Positions 33,918-46,131 are shown, numbered from the stretch's first letter. The stretch is DNA of 64,000 nt from Neobacillus mesonae (GCF_023715155.1 NZ_JAMBNQ010000027.1:1-64000), one strand, 5' to 3'. Numbers and translations: made by a program. The notes: generated by a model from the sequence alone, not told the origin.

Positions 33918-35549
33918 TTATTCTTCATCCATAAATGGATAGGTAATATCTGTAATTGGTGCAAGGTTTTCTTTGATAACACGCGGGCTGGTCCAACGAA
34001 CCATGTTAAATACCGAACCTGCTTTATCGTTTGTACCAGAACCGCGGGAACCGCCAAACGGCTGTTGACTTACCACTGCGCCAGTTGGTTTATCATTTAT
34101 ATAGAAGTTACCAGCAGCGCCGGATAAGCGGCGTTCTAAATGAATGATAGCTTGACGATCTTGTGCAAAGATTGAACCTGTTAACGCATACATAGAAGCT
34201 TTGTCTACAGCATTCAACGTTTCTTCTAATTGGTCATTCTCATACACATAAACGGTTAATACGGGTCCAAAAATTTCCTCTGTCATAGTTTTGAAGTTTG
34301 GATTGGTCGTCACAATGATAGTAGGTTGAACGAAATATCCAACAGAATCATCATACGTACCACCAGCAATAATTTCTGCTTCATCAGAATTTGCTGCATA
34401 GTCAATATAGCTTGCAATAGTATCAAAAGCGGCTTGATCAATGACAGCACCCATAAAGTTCGTAAAGTCACGTACATCCCCTACTTTAAGTTTCGCTGTT
34501 TCTTCCAATAAACCAGCTTTCACTTCTTCCCACATGCTTGCTGGGATGTAAGCACGAGAGGCTGCTGAACATTTTTGACCTTGGTATTCGAACGCACCGC
34601 GAACAAGGTTAGATGCAACTTTGTCAACTTGTGCTGACTCATGTGCAAATACAAAGTCTTTACCGCCTGTTTCCCCGATTAAACGAGGATAAGATTGATA
34701 GTTTGCAATGTTCTCTCCTACTGTTTTCCAAATAGTTTGAAAGGTACTGGTTGATCCAGTAAAATGGAATCCAGACATACGCGGGTCTGTTAGTACTACT
34801 TCTGAGACCTGAGTACCACGAGAAGGCACGAAGTTAATGACGCCTTTTGGTAATCCTGCTTCTTGTAAAATACGCATAAAGTAGTAGTTTGCAAGCATTG
34901 AAGTTGTGGCTGGCTTCCAAACGACTACATTCCCCATAATAGCAGGAGCTGCTGGCAAATTACCGCCAATTGCTGTGAAATTAAATGGTGAAATCGCTAA
35001 CACAAATCCGTCTAAAGGACGGTAATCTGTACGATTCCATACATTCTTCGAACTTGCTGGCTGGATTTGATAAATTTGATTGGCACAATAAACGCCAAAA
35101 CGTAAGAAGTCTGATATTTCTTGTGCAGAATCAATTTCAGCCTGGATCACTGTTTTGGACTGACCTAACATCGTCGCAGCATTCATTACATCACGATATG
35201 GACCAGAGATTAAATCAGCAGCTTTTAAGAAAATGGATGCACGGTGTTCCCATGGCATATTTGCCCACGCTTCTTTAGCAGCAATTGCTGCCTCAACAGC
35301 ATCACGCAGCTCTTTTTCCCCGGCTTGCGAATAGTTTGCTAAAGCATGTTGATGATCATGCGGCATAACCACTTGTTTCACCGTTTCAGTCTTAACGTCT
35401 TCCCCATTAATAATCACAGGAATATCCACAACGATACCAGATTGGCGTTGTAATTCCGCTTTCAATTTTTCCCGTTCTTTTGTACCTGGAGCATACGTAT
35501 AGCCAGGCTCATTTACAGGTGTTGGGATTTTGAAAACTCCGTTACTCAT
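33918..35549 (-). CDS. pruA: L-glutamate gamma-semialdehyde (P5C) dehydrogenase
   Basis: 543 residues of the ALDH4 branch. Glu in L-I-G-E-T-G-G-K-D-F-V-F and catalytic Cys in Y-Q-G-Q-K-C-S-A-A-S-R are in place, as is the C-terminal G-G-S-R-G-S-G-T-N-D. It oxidises P5C/glutamate semialdehyde to glutamate with NAD+, the second step of proline and arginine catabolism. Bacillus RocA proteins are about 515 residues; the longer N-terminus (F-K-I-P-T-P-V-N-E-P) and overall wording match the eukaryote/Bacteroidetes-like ALDH4 form. No proline dehydrogenase is adjacent. AGGGCCTGATAG precedes the ATG. Confidence 0.92.
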   Translation of the reverse strand: MSNGVFKIPTPVNEPGYTYAPGTKEREKLKAELQRQSGIVVDIPVIINGEDVKTETVKQVVMPHDHQHALANYSQAGEKELRDAVEAAIAAKEAWANMPWEHRASIFLKAADLISGPYRDVMNAATMLGQSKTVIQAEIDSAQEISDFLRFGVYCANQIYQIQPASSKNVWNRTDYRPLDGFVLAISPFNFTAIGGNLPAAPAIMGNVVVWKPATTSMLANYYFMRILQEAGLPKGVINFVPSRGTQVSEVVLTDPRMSGFHFTGSTSTFQTIWKTVGENIANYQSYPRLIGETGGKDFVFAHESAQVDKVASNLVRGAFEYQGQKCSAASRAYIPASMWEEVKAGLLEETAKLKVGDVRDFTNFMGAVIDQAAFDTIASYIDYAANSDEAEIIAGGTYDDSVGYFVQPTIIVTTNPNFKTMTEEIFGPVLTVYVYENDQLEETLNAVDKASMYALTGSIFAQDRQAIIHLERRLSGAAGNFYINDKPTGAVVSQQPFGGSRGSGTNDKAGSVFNMVRWTSPRVIKENLAPITDITYPFMDEE

Positions 35550-36672
35550 TCTATCAGGCCCTCCTCTGTTTGAATTCCATGTAGCTTCTAACTTGAAAAC
35601 TTTCCTTCTACGAAAAAATTATAACATACATGGTGCTGGTTTTAAGTTTTTTTGCTTTTAACAAAATAATGAACATTTAGATAATAGTTGCATAAAATTG
35701 ATGATACGCGTGCCGAAAAACTACAAGACCATATGTAACCTGTTTTATTAAGGCTATTTTCGTAAACTATGTTGTTATGCCAAGAAAAGCAGTGGTTTAT
35801 TCTATTTAGGAATAAGCGGACTCTGCGAGAAAGCTGGATTACAGGATAGCCCCCTTGGAAGTAAAAAATAAGCGGAAGTTTTGCCGTTATTTGCAAAATT
35901 AAATAAATAGTAAAGTATAAGCGGAGTTTTTTCCGTTATTCAATGAAAAGCACCCGATTTTAGCAGTTTAAAATCAAATAAGGGAAATTCCTCCGTCTAT
36001 TTCAGCTAATTAACATCCAATTTCCTAAATAACGGGAATTTCTACCCCTATTTTTTGAACGAATCTTAAAAAGGGGGCAAAAAGCAACAATCATTTAGAA
36101 AAGAGCCTTTATTAAACACAAAACCCACTGTAAAAAAACATAAATGGGAACAGAAATGTAAAAATTTACCCAAAATAAATCAACTGGGATAATGGATGAT
36201 TAAAATAATAAAGCGGTTAAACTAGTTGCTTTTGATGTAAAATGAATCCCCCTAAAAACACTTTCTTCGGCTAAACCTGCCATTAAAGGTATCATCAAGT
36301 TTTTATGAATATGACTGTTCATTAAGACTGTAAGTTTGAACAGCAAAATACAGGCAAGTTAACAATGAAATCACGAATCCACAAAACGTTACTATTCTCT
36401 ATTTGAAATTTATTTTTAAGTACTCAAAAGGGGTCAAATTTTAATATTTTTTATGTAAAACCAGACCAGATTTTTCCGGATGAAACTTTTAACCACTGCC
36501 TCCAACTAAGAGTTGGGGTAGTTTCAATGAATAAATGCAGCCATAATTTTTTATGTCCATAAAAGAAGAAAAATTGGATTAGGTCCCCCGTCAATATTTT
36601 AATATCACTCATTTTAATTTCTTTTTCCAAGATTTAATTTGAATTCATCTTTCTCTATTTCCAGCTTTTCTT
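35550..36672. other. 1.1-kb A/T-rich gap without a supported gene
   Basis: Both strands are broken by stops apart from short A/T-rich frames without start signals. The middle holds the hairpin repeats listed separately. The rest (36060-36670) shows no recognised RNA or motif. Confidence 0.6.
35812..36060. repeat. Dispersed AAGCGGA...TCCGTTAT hairpin repeats (4-5 copies)
   Basis: Imperfect palindromes of about 24 bases: AATAAGCGGAAGTTTTGCCG near 35866, TATAAGCGGAGTTTTTTCCG near 35914, related AATAAGGGAAATTCCTCCG near 35976 and AAATAACGGGAATTTCTACC near 36033, plus a half copy near 35812. Each can fold with the loop in the T-tract. Similar short palindromes are common between Bacillaceae genes. 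Confidence 0.6.
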
Positions 36673-36867
36673 TTAATTTTTCCTGCGTTTAAATATTAGC
36701 TCATAGAAGGATGGAGTGCCGTAACTTTTTATACCCGGCGCAAAAATTTGAACTAACTCCCACCCATCTCTTTCATGCTCATAAACTACTTGATGGTAAT
36801 CTTCCTCCGGTGTGAGTTTGAAGGTTGATAGTTTAATTTTCACAAATTTATGTTCGTACAATTTCAT
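36673..36867 (-). CDS. DUF4177 domain protein
   Basis: 64 residues: M-K-L-Y-E-H-K-F-V-K-I, then E-R-D-G-W-E-L-V-Q-I-F-A-P and Y-E-L-I-F-K-R, which matches the small DUF4177 fold (a beta-sandwich-like domain of unknown role). GGGAGGCAA precedes the ATG. Monocistronic. Confidence 0.8.
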   Translation of the reverse strand: MKLYEHKFVKIKLSTFKLTPEEDYHQVVYEHERDGWELVQIFAPGIKSYGTPSFYELIFKRRKN

Positions 36868-36949
36868 TGCCTCCCCTAATTTTATGGACCTATCTCATAA
36901 ACTAATATTTCCCGCCCACTGAAACTCAGAGTCAACTGATTCCTGAATA

Positions 36950-37327
36950 TTAGGATTTACGAAAAAGGATTCCTTTAGATTTGGCTACCAGTTCCTGCTG
37001 ATCATTATAAATCAAACACTCAGAGTGAATTAAGGTTCTGCCCTGCTTGTCTACTTTAGCATCTGCAATTAAGTAAGTACCTGAAGCTGGTTTTAAAAAT
37101 GATACATTTAAATCAACCGTCAAGGCTTTTTGTATACCATTTTCATCAGCCTGTATCAAGTTCGACATCGCCACGTCAGCTAATGATGAAATAACGCCGC
37201 CATGTACAACACCAGCACTATTTATAAATAAATCCTGGATGGGCAGTCGAATTTGTACATGATCCTCATCTATTCTGTTATATTCAAAACCTAAAAATTC
37301 GTCTAATGGCTGCTTAATAAACATCAT
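36950..37327 (-). CDS. PaaI-type hotdog thioesterase
   Basis: 125 residues. The hotdog motif A-G-V-V-H-G-G-V-I-S-S-L-A-D-V-A-M near residue 38 carries the Asp used by PaaI-like acyl-CoA thioesterases; D-L-N-V-S-F-L-K-P follows. ATGs at 37327 and 37324 are both possible and GAGGTG fits the second slightly better. The substrate is probably an aryl- or acyl-CoA. Confidence 0.85.
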   Translation of the reverse strand: MMFIKQPLDEFLGFEYNRIDEDHVQIRLPIQDLFINSAGVVHGGVISSLADVAMSNLIQADENGIQKALTVDLNVSFLKPASGTYLIADAKVDKQGRTLIHSECLIYNDQQELVAKSKGILFRKS

Positions 37328-37512
37328 TTCACCTCTTAAAAAATATTAATTTAGAATATTATACCATTTTTCTTGATTTCTTAGTTTTAGAATGCTAATT
37401 TCGAGAGATGAAAATTTTCCAATTGGCAGGAATGTTGTGTTATGATACACAATATATGTTAACTAATTATATTTGTAGTTTACCAATATATAAATATAAG
37501 GGAGGAAATAGG

Positions 37513-37929
37513 ATGTATAGGCTGCGCGGTCATCATCTTTTTTGTCTATTAGGTTATCGGGGAATGGGTTATTCCGAAGAATACACGAAAAATATGACTC
37601 GTTTGCATCAAACGTTGAGGGAATATCCCGACACATTCATTCAGCTTATAGAAGGACCAGATCAGTTATGTGAAAAATACCCCAATTCAGGTGAATATCA
37701 CTGCGAAGAAAATCGTATTTATGACAAAGACGCCGCTATTTTAAAAAAATTAGGGCTTAAAATTGGACAAATTCTAACTTGGAAAGACATTGAGACCCAT
37801 GTCCGGGAGTTTGTCGTTCCTTCTGATATCCAAGTTGAATGTGCAACATGTTCCTGGCGGTCATACGGAGTTTGCGAAGAAGGTATTCAAGAGATTCTGG
37901 ATGGGAAGGGCTTAAGGAAAGTGGAGTAA
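37513..37929 (+). CDS. DUF1284 cysteine-rich protein
   Basis: 138 residues from ATG 37513 (GGAGGAAATAGG upstream; the frame opens earlier without a signal). It begins Y-R-L-R-G-H-H-L-F-C-L-L-G-Y-R-G-M-G-Y-S, the DUF1284 hallmark, and has further Cys at C-E-K, H-C-E, E-C-A-T-C-S-W and V-C-E-E, a likely metal or Fe-S site. Function unknown. Confidence 0.85.
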   Translation: MYRLRGHHLFCLLGYRGMGYSEEYTKNMTRLHQTLREYPDTFIQLIEGPDQLCEKYPNSGEYHCEENRIYDKDAAILKKLGLKIGQILTWKDIETHVREFVVPSDIQVECATCSWRSYGVCEEGIQEILDGKGLRKVE

Positions 37930-37975
37930 GTATGTACTTCCGCTGCCTGACTAGTCAGTAAAACATACAAAATTT

Positions 37976-38006
37976 TGAAAGGATGAACCAAAAGCTCATC
38001 CTTTCA
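37976..38006. terminator. Terminator after the DUF1284 gene
   Basis: TGAAAGGATGA and TCATCCTTTCA, perfect 11-bp stem with a 9-base loop. Confidence 0.75.
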
Positions 38007-38051
38007 TCGTAATTTGCATTTTACGCCTTTTCCGCTAAACGTCTTTGAACT

Positions 38052-38315
38052 TTACCCATCGATTTCTTTTTGCCGTTCTAATACTCTCTTTTTTAAATTT
38101 ATCTCACTTATTTTACCCGATTGTTGATAACTGTTTATAAAATCGGCACCAAGTTTTGATTGAGCGAATGTGAAAGGCGCTCTCATTTGTAATGTCCTCC
38201 GTCTATTTTCTAAAACAAGAAGTTTCTTTCTTTTTCTATCCTCAAAGTACTTTTGTCCTGTTTTAATTCTTTCCTCAGCCATACTTAGCCATTTTTTTTC
38301 AATTTCTTTATTCAA
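38052..38315 (-). CDS. Charged 87-residue helical protein
   Basis: ATG 38315 has GGAGGG eight bases upstream. The chain is dominated by K, R and E (K-Y-F-E-D-R-K-R-K-K-L-L-V-L-E-N-R-R-R) and predicted helical. It follows the peptidase G2 gene by 24 bases on the same strand, so it is probably expressed with it. No family recognised. Confidence 0.6.
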   Translation of the reverse strand: MNKEIEKKWLSMAEERIKTGQKYFEDRKRKKLLVLENRRRTLQMRAPFTFAQSKLGADFINSYQQSGKISEINLKKRVLERQKEIDG

Positions 38316-38339
38316 CTTCTTCCCTCCATTTCTGAAAAA

Positions 38340-40523
38340 CTATCTTAATAGAATTAAAATTTGATTTTCACCAGTACGTTTCAAAACAAAGTATCCTTGA
38401 TCCGCATCAGTTGCTACGCCATCATCATTTGGCCAGCAAAAGCCATGGTTTTTACAGGTCCCATCATCCCGAACAAGGATTTGCCCAATTAAACCAACTG
38501 GTACCCATTCGGGTCTATTTATTCTTGGCTGATACTCCATATTAGGATCCCATTTTGGATTGATGACAGGCTGAATTTCTTTTGTTTCAGGCATAACTAT
38601 GTTTCCATATTGGTCTTTTACCTCTGGAACGATCACTTCATGATATTTTACACGCCCCCATTCATCGGTTATAAACCTGCCGTGCCAGTTCAATCCAGCA
38701 CTATTCGCCGTAAAACCTGGCTTTGAGCTTGTCACGCCAAGAATAAAATGATCCGATGAAGTTGCTTTTCTTATTAGATTCTCATCCGCGACAGTCACAA
38801 AATAACCGACATCTATAGGGGTTCCATTAACCGTTTCAAACATTTCAGCAAAGTCAGCACCGCCGCTAAAGTAATTTCCATCAATAAACATATTACCTGT
38901 TGTACCGCTTAGCTTTGCAGCTAATCCCATAGCATTGGAAGAGGTTCCATTTGCTACAAACCATGAATGGGCTTCATTCGCGGCACCAAATCTCCCCATA
39001 ATATGAGAGTTACTATAGAATGTTTCTGTCCCCTGTCCTTCCGCATGAGAAGCGGAACCTGAGGCAATGGTGTCGGCCCCTTCGGCATGAGCAGCCGTTT
39101 GAAGTGCACGCGTTCCAATACCTTCGGCGTGAGAAGCAAGAGCATCAGCAATAGTATCAAAACCCTCGGCATGGGATGCATCACCATTTGCATGCGTAGA
39201 ACCGCCCTCTGCATGAGAAGATATTCCCATTGCTATAGTCAGTATACCCTCGGCATGAGAACCATCATTGATTGCATCTGTATTAATCCCTTCAGAGTGA
39301 GCTCCCTGCCCTTCTGCCTGTGTGTCCTGTCCTTCGGTATGGGAAGCAATTCCTGAAGCGAAGGTATTTAACCCTTCAGCATGGGAAGCATAGTTATTGG
39401 CAGTGGTATTTGCCCCCTCGGCATGAGAACCTAAACCGGCTGTTGTGGTATCGAATCCTTCCGCATGAGAAGCATCTCCTCCAGCAATTGTTGAGTATCC
39501 TTCAGAATGGGCATTTTCGCCACCTGCAAATGAACTGCCCTCCGCATGGGAGGCTGTACCTGAAGCAAATGATTCAAATCCTTCCGCATGAGCTATATCA
39601 TTAAACGCTACTGTAGAATGCCCTTCCGCGTGGGAGGCAAGAGTTGATGCGAAGCTATTAACACCCTCGGTATGGGAGGCTGTCCCTTGAGCTGTTGTTG
39701 ATTGGCCTTCTGCATGGGAGAAATTTCCGCTTGCGATTGGGCCTGGATTTTGGCTAAAAATTGCCGTTCCTCCCTCCGCATGGGAAGCAATCCCGCTTGC
39801 CTGTGTTCCAACTCCTTCCGCATGGGAGCTGTTTCCGCCTGCGATTGTTGGAGCTGCAGCATTTAATAGATCAAATCCTCCTCCTTCGGCATGGGAGAAC
39901 CATCCGTCAGCTGTATTATCCTGCCCTTCAGCATGGGAGGCTGTTCCATTAGCTTTAGTTCTGACTCCTTCTGCGTGGGATGCTTGCCCGTTAGCCTGCG
40001 TTCCAATTCCTTCCGAATGAGAATAATCATTATTTGCTGTAGTAAGTGCCCCTTCGGCATGGGAAGAGGTACCGTTTGCAACAGTTCCCAGCCCCTCGGT
40101 GTGTGAAGTTAACCCATTTGCTTGGCTTAGAGCTCCTTCGGCATGAGAAGAGCCCCCTAAAGCAATGGTTTGGTACCCCTCGGCATGGGAGGCGGTTCCT
40201 TCTGCACTTGTGGTCTGACCCTCTGCATGAGAAACTTCACCAGTTGCACTTGATGCCAGCCCCTCCGAATGAGAAGAATCTCCTCCTGCAAAAGTAAAAC
40301 TTCCTTCAGAGTGAGAACCCCGTCCCTCTGATATGGTGGATTCACCTTCAGCATGGGAACAGTCACCAATCGCCTGGGAAAAGCATCCTTCAGCATGTCC
40401 ACCTTCTCCAGATGCAATTGTGCCGTCTCCTTCAGCGTGTGAAGCTGTCCCGCTGGCCACCGTATTTACCCCTTCAGCCTCAGAACAAAGTCCACTTGCA
40501 TCCCTATTGCAATTTAACCCCAT
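38340..40523 (-). CDS. SHAEG-repeat protein with peptidase G2 (intramolecular chaperone) domain
   Basis: 727 residues. Residues about 15-480 hold 33 copies of a 14-residue repeat ending S-H-(A/S/T)-E-G, the left-handed beta-roll repeat of YadA-like trimeric heads. A short linker (S-N-S-H-I-M-G-R-F-G) leads to residues about 520-727, which match the peptidase G2 domain (A-D-F-A-E-M-F-E, R-K-A-T-S-S-D-H-F-I-L-G-V, W-V-P-V-G-L-I-G-Q). In phage and Bacillus relatives this C-terminal domain assists trimer folding and then cleaves itself off. No signal peptide or anchor. An overlapping earlier ATG closes after 7 codons, so the second ATG (40523) is used. It may be a surface, spore-coat or tailocin-like fibre. 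Confidence 0.85.
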   Translation of the reverse strand: MGLNCNRDASGLCSEAEGVNTVASGTASHAEGDGTIASGEGGHAEGCFSQAIGDCSHAEGESTISEGRGSHSEGSFTFAGGDSSHSEGLASSATGEVSHAEGQTTSAEGTASHAEGYQTIALGGSSHAEGALSQANGLTSHTEGLGTVANGTSSHAEGALTTANNDYSHSEGIGTQANGQASHAEGVRTKANGTASHAEGQDNTADGWFSHAEGGGFDLLNAAAPTIAGGNSSHAEGVGTQASGIASHAEGGTAIFSQNPGPIASGNFSHAEGQSTTAQGTASHTEGVNSFASTLASHAEGHSTVAFNDIAHAEGFESFASGTASHAEGSSFAGGENAHSEGYSTIAGGDASHAEGFDTTTAGLGSHAEGANTTANNYASHAEGLNTFASGIASHTEGQDTQAEGQGAHSEGINTDAINDGSHAEGILTIAMGISSHAEGGSTHANGDASHAEGFDTIADALASHAEGIGTRALQTAAHAEGADTIASGSASHAEGQGTETFYSNSHIMGRFGAANEAHSWFVANGTSSNAMGLAAKLSGTTGNMFIDGNYFSGGADFAEMFETVNGTPIDVGYFVTVADENLIRKATSSDHFILGVTSSKPGFTANSAGLNWHGRFITDEWGRVKYHEVIVPEVKDQYGNIVMPETKEIQPVINPKWDPNMEYQPRINRPEWVPVGLIGQILVRDDGTCKNHGFCWPNDDGVATDADQGYFVLKRTGENQILILLR

Positions 40524-40740
40524 TCATTTCACCTTTCCTTCCTTTTGGGTTTCTTTAAATACAATATGTTTGTTTTTCTCAATGGGTACAGATTGGTTTA
40601 TAAGGGAAAGTTCAAAAAGATGGCGAGGTATAAATGTAAAATTTAAATTAAAAATTTTAGTAGAAATCTAGATTTGTTAAATGGTAAATTAATGTAAAGC
40701 AATCGTCAGCAGTTAAACCATTATCAGCAGGGGTGAAATA

Positions 40741-41568
40741 ATGCTAACAAAGAAACAGCTAAATGAAATAAAGGATCTTCAGGAAATTTGTGAAAACGAT
40801 GGTGGATTCCAGTTAAAATTAAATTTCGATTTACTTGAAAACCGGACTGCCAATTACCCGGAAGACTTCTTTCATTATGAAAGCGGAAAACTTGTTGGTT
40901 TTCTTGGCAGCTATGGGTTTGGAAATAAAATAGAGCTTTGCGGAATGGTGCACCCTGATTACCGGCGCAGAGGGATTTTTTCGAATCTGCTGAAAATAGG
41001 GTTGGAAGAAGCAAAAAAACGAAATGCCAGGACGATTTTGTTGAATGCCCCTGGAGCTTCTTCATCAGCAAACGAGTTTTTAAAAACTATCTCTTGCACA
41101 TTTTCGTTTGCCGAATATCAAATGAAATGGCACCATACTGAATTAACGGAAGACGAGACCATTACCATTAGACCTTCTGTGACAGCTGAAGATGAGGAAG
41201 CAGAGATCCAACTCGACATATTGTGTTTCGGATTAACGAAAGAGGAAGCTTGTGATTTTGCTCAAATGATAAAGGAAATCAGCAGTGATCAAAGCATGAT
41301 TATTGAAGCCAATGGAAAAACAGCTGGGAAAATACGAGTCTCCGAATTAAATGGGGAAGCTTGGATTTTTGGTTTTTCTGTTTTTCCGGAACTTCAGGGA
41401 AATGGAATCGGAAGAAAAGCATTATCCAAAGTAGTCAAAATGGAACAGCAAAAAGGCCTTCCGATTTTCTTAGAAGTCGAAGCCAAAAATGCCCATGCAT
41501 TGAGGCTTTATGAATCTTGTGGATTTAGGAGTTATCAGGTGCAGGATTATTATTTGTATAAAATATAA
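40741..41568 (+). CDS. Protein with two GNAT acetyltransferase domains
   Basis: 275 residues. The N-terminal GNAT carries Y-R-R-R-G-I-F-S-N-L-L (about 79-89) and the C-terminal one L-Q-G-N-G-I-G-R-K-A-L (about 220-230) with L-R-L-Y-E-S-C-G-F-R. Both acetyl-CoA loops look intact, unlike many tandem GNATs in which one is degenerate. The ATG follows AGGGGTGAAATA. Substrate unknown. Confidence 0.85.
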   Translation: MLTKKQLNEIKDLQEICENDGGFQLKLNFDLLENRTANYPEDFFHYESGKLVGFLGSYGFGNKIELCGMVHPDYRRRGIFSNLLKIGLEEAKKRNARTILLNAPGASSSANEFLKTISCTFSFAEYQMKWHHTELTEDETITIRPSVTAEDEEAEIQLDILCFGLTKEEACDFAQMIKEISSDQSMIIEANGKTAGKIRVSELNGEAWIFGFSVFPELQGNGIGRKALSKVVKMEQQKGLPIFLEVEAKNAHALRLYESCGFRSYQVQDYYLYKI

Positions 41569-41579
41569 AAATATTGAAT

Positions 41580-41609
41580 GCTGGACCGACTATATGGTCC
41601 AGCTTTTTT
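41580..41609. terminator. Terminator after the double GNAT gene
   Basis: GCTGGACC (41580-41587) and GGTCCAGC (41596-41603) followed by T6. Confidence 0.88.
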
Positions 41610-41627
41610 GAACTGAATACAAAGAAA

Positions 41628-41966
41628 TTATTGTTTCCATACAATCATTAAGAGCCTGTTAATGACAACACAAATTCCATAAATCAATGCCAATTGTGTT
41701 TTTCCAACTACTAAAAGAGCAATTACAGGTATACCAAATACAACTAATTCCAGAAATATTTGTGGAGTCATAGATAACTTAAATTTCGCTTTAGGTGATC
41801 CAAAAACACCCCATATTACTGCTATTAATATCGGGACCCCTACCCCCAGTAGAGCCTTCGTAACTTTCCCATTACCTGTATGAAACCCCCAATAGCCAAG
41901 TGCCATTAATGCACATATTTCTAATAGAAATCTAATTGCTAGGTTTATATTTTGCAGGGCCGCCAT
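41628..41966 (-). CDS. YrdB-family (DUF2568) membrane protein
   Basis: 112 residues, four helices: about 8-26, 36-54, 66-84 and 90-108. R-F-L-L-E-I-C-A-L-M-A-L-G-Y-W-G-F near the start and G-V-F-G-S-P-K-A are typical of the YrdB/DUF2568 family of unknown function. GGGGGGGG lies upstream of the ATG. Confidence 0.8.
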   Translation of the reverse strand: MAALQNINLAIRFLLEICALMALGYWGFHTGNGKVTKALLGVGVPILIAVIWGVFGSPKAKFKLSMTPQIFLELVVFGIPVIALLVVGKTQLALIYGICVVINRLLMIVWKQ

Positions 41967-42213
41967 AAAAATCCCCCCCCAAAGATTTTCCTGTTAATCA
42001 ATGATATGCCAGAAATATCCTTAAATCGCAACGATAAAAATACCACATATATTTCAAATTCCTGCATTATATTTATGTATTTAGAGCCACTCTCTACGAT
42101 TTATAAAAATTGGCCAAATTGATAAGATTGAGTGGTGTTGGATTGTTTCATTTGTTAGCATGCACCACGGATAAAGTTGTTCAATTACTTGTTCCAATGG
42201 AAAGATTGTAGCA

Positions 42214-42239
42214 CACCGCTCTGGTAACCTGGAGCGGTG
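42214..42239. terminator. Strong hairpin after rph, without a clear U-tract
   Basis: CACCGCTC (42214-42221) and GAGCGGTG (42232-42239), 8-bp GC-rich stem with inner GGT/ACC. It lies 30 bases past the rph stop on the minus strand. Confidence 0.5.
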
Positions 42240-42269
42240 CCTGCTATTAGATTTGAACGTATTCAGCAA

Positions 42270-44876
<2,607 letters not shown>

Positions 44877-45119
44877 TCACTCCTAACCACTAATGTTCTA
44901 TTGATTTTAGCAGTAGTACATGAGAATAATAAGTCTATATTAACTATTTTTTAAATGCTATAATGAAAGTAGGAAGAGTTCAAAAAATAGCTAAACCCTA
45001 CCATTAAGTAAGCGATGCCCCGGTTCATTCACTCAAAAGCAGCAACTCATATACCTTTTAACCCACAATTTGGTTTAGACCAGCTTTTCTGCATTTAAAC
45101 TGTTAATTTTCCCTATTAA

Positions 45120-45271
45120 AGGAACTTGGTAATTCAAAGATCATATATATGATTACCATGATGATGTTTCATACTATTTCGAGGCCTATACTAGGTATTA
45201 CAAGTAATTCGTGTAATTTTTAAAGAAGAAGAAATCGAAATCTATGATAGGTATATAACTGGCAAGTATTA
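45120..45271 (+). pseudogene. Decayed gene fragment in the gap before the defence-like island
   Basis: Plus-strand reading D-Y-H-D-D-V-S-Y-Y-F-E-A-Y-T-R-Y-Y-K ends at TAA, and a shifted frame resumes with F-K-E-E-E-I-E-I-Y-D-R-Y-I-T-G-K-Y. Both look like protein, so a gene interrupted by stops and a frameshift is likely. No family recognised. The remainder of 44871-45359 shows nothing. Confidence 0.3.
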
Positions 45272-45313
45272 AGTGTACTTACTAAATTCAGATTAAAGCA
45301 TTGATGAAAAACG

Positions 45314-45333
45314 GGCGGCACTAGGCTGCCACC
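45314..45333 (-). terminator. Terminator of the GHKL operon
   Basis: GGCGGCA (45314-45320) and TGCCACC (45327-45333, one G-U). On the minus strand it is followed by CGTTTTTCATC and lies about 27 bases past the last gene. Confidence 0.75.
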
Positions 45334-45359
45334 TTCATTCTTAATTCATGTATATCGAT

Positions 45360-46130
45360 TTACTTATCAACTAATTCTTCCTCTAATTTTATTCCATAGT
45401 ATTTAACTAAATATTTGTCAATCATTTCTTCTACCTCATCAGTCGAAAGTATATCTAAAATCATGGCTCCGCCAACAACATTTAGATACTTATTTGCCTG
45501 TACAAAATGATCACGTTTTATAGATACTCCTTTTTTTTGAAGCTTAATTAATGATTTTAAAATCCCTTTAGTAATATTGCGGTTAGAAGTAAAGTTACTG
45601 GAGAAAAATACCACACATCGGGCGGAAAAGTCCTTCTCACAGAAAAAGTCCGTTAACCAATATGGATTATTACGGTTTTCTTCATCATGGGTCATATATC
45701 CAACCCACCATAATCGTGAAAGAATATGTACAAATAAAGAACGTTTATTTCCATTCTTAAAGAAAAGGGCAGTATTAATCCTTTGATCTTTTTTATTTTG
45801 TAATTCACTTTTTATTCGGTAATAGATAAAGTCTCTATATTGTAAATGGGCCAATCCGGTCCAAAGCCTTTCTTGTGTGGCTTGGGAAACATTTAAATGT
45901 TTAAGTGCTTCATATATTATTTTTACATTTTCTTTATCACTTACTGCATAGTCCTCATCTAGGTTGAAAACGGGCATTTCAAATTCAATTTTTGATTCGA
46001 TTACCCGGCCTTCCTCCCGAAAATAGTGATCAAACCACTCGTTATCTTGTGTATAATAATGCTCTTTGTAAGAATCATAGTTAATCCTTAAATCCATTAA
46101 TGTATCATCTGAAACAAATGATAATTTCAC
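45360..46130 (-). CDS. Unknown protein of the McrBC/GHKL island (DUF6339-like)
   Basis: 256 residues from GTG 46130, chosen because GGAGG lies 6 bases upstream and it begins right after the previous stop. The chain starts K-L-S-F-V-S-D-D-T-L-M-D-L-R and contains E-R-L-W-T-G-L-A-H-L-Q-Y and a Trp-rich L-S-R-L-W-W-V-G-Y-M. This resembles the DUF6339 family I know from defence neighbourhoods; that match is from memory. It has no nuclease motif that I can see. Third gene of the GHKL unit. Confidence 0.65.
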   Translation of the reverse strand: MKLSFVSDDTLMDLRINYDSYKEHYYTQDNEWFDHYFREEGRVIESKIEFEMPVFNLDEDYAVSDKENVKIIYEALKHLNVSQATQERLWTGLAHLQYRDFIYYRIKSELQNKKDQRINTALFFKNGNKRSLFVHILSRLWWVGYMTHDEENRNNPYWLTDFFCEKDFSARCVVFFSSNFTSNRNITKGILKSLIKLQKKGVSIKRDHFVQANKYLNVVGGAMILDILSTDEVEEMIDKYLVKYYGIKLEEELVDK

Positions 46131-46131
46131 T

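Noticed and set aside
38954..40417. Antisense frames in the S-H-A-E-G repeat gene
   Set aside because: They are shadows created by the 42-base repeat periodicity, with no start signals.
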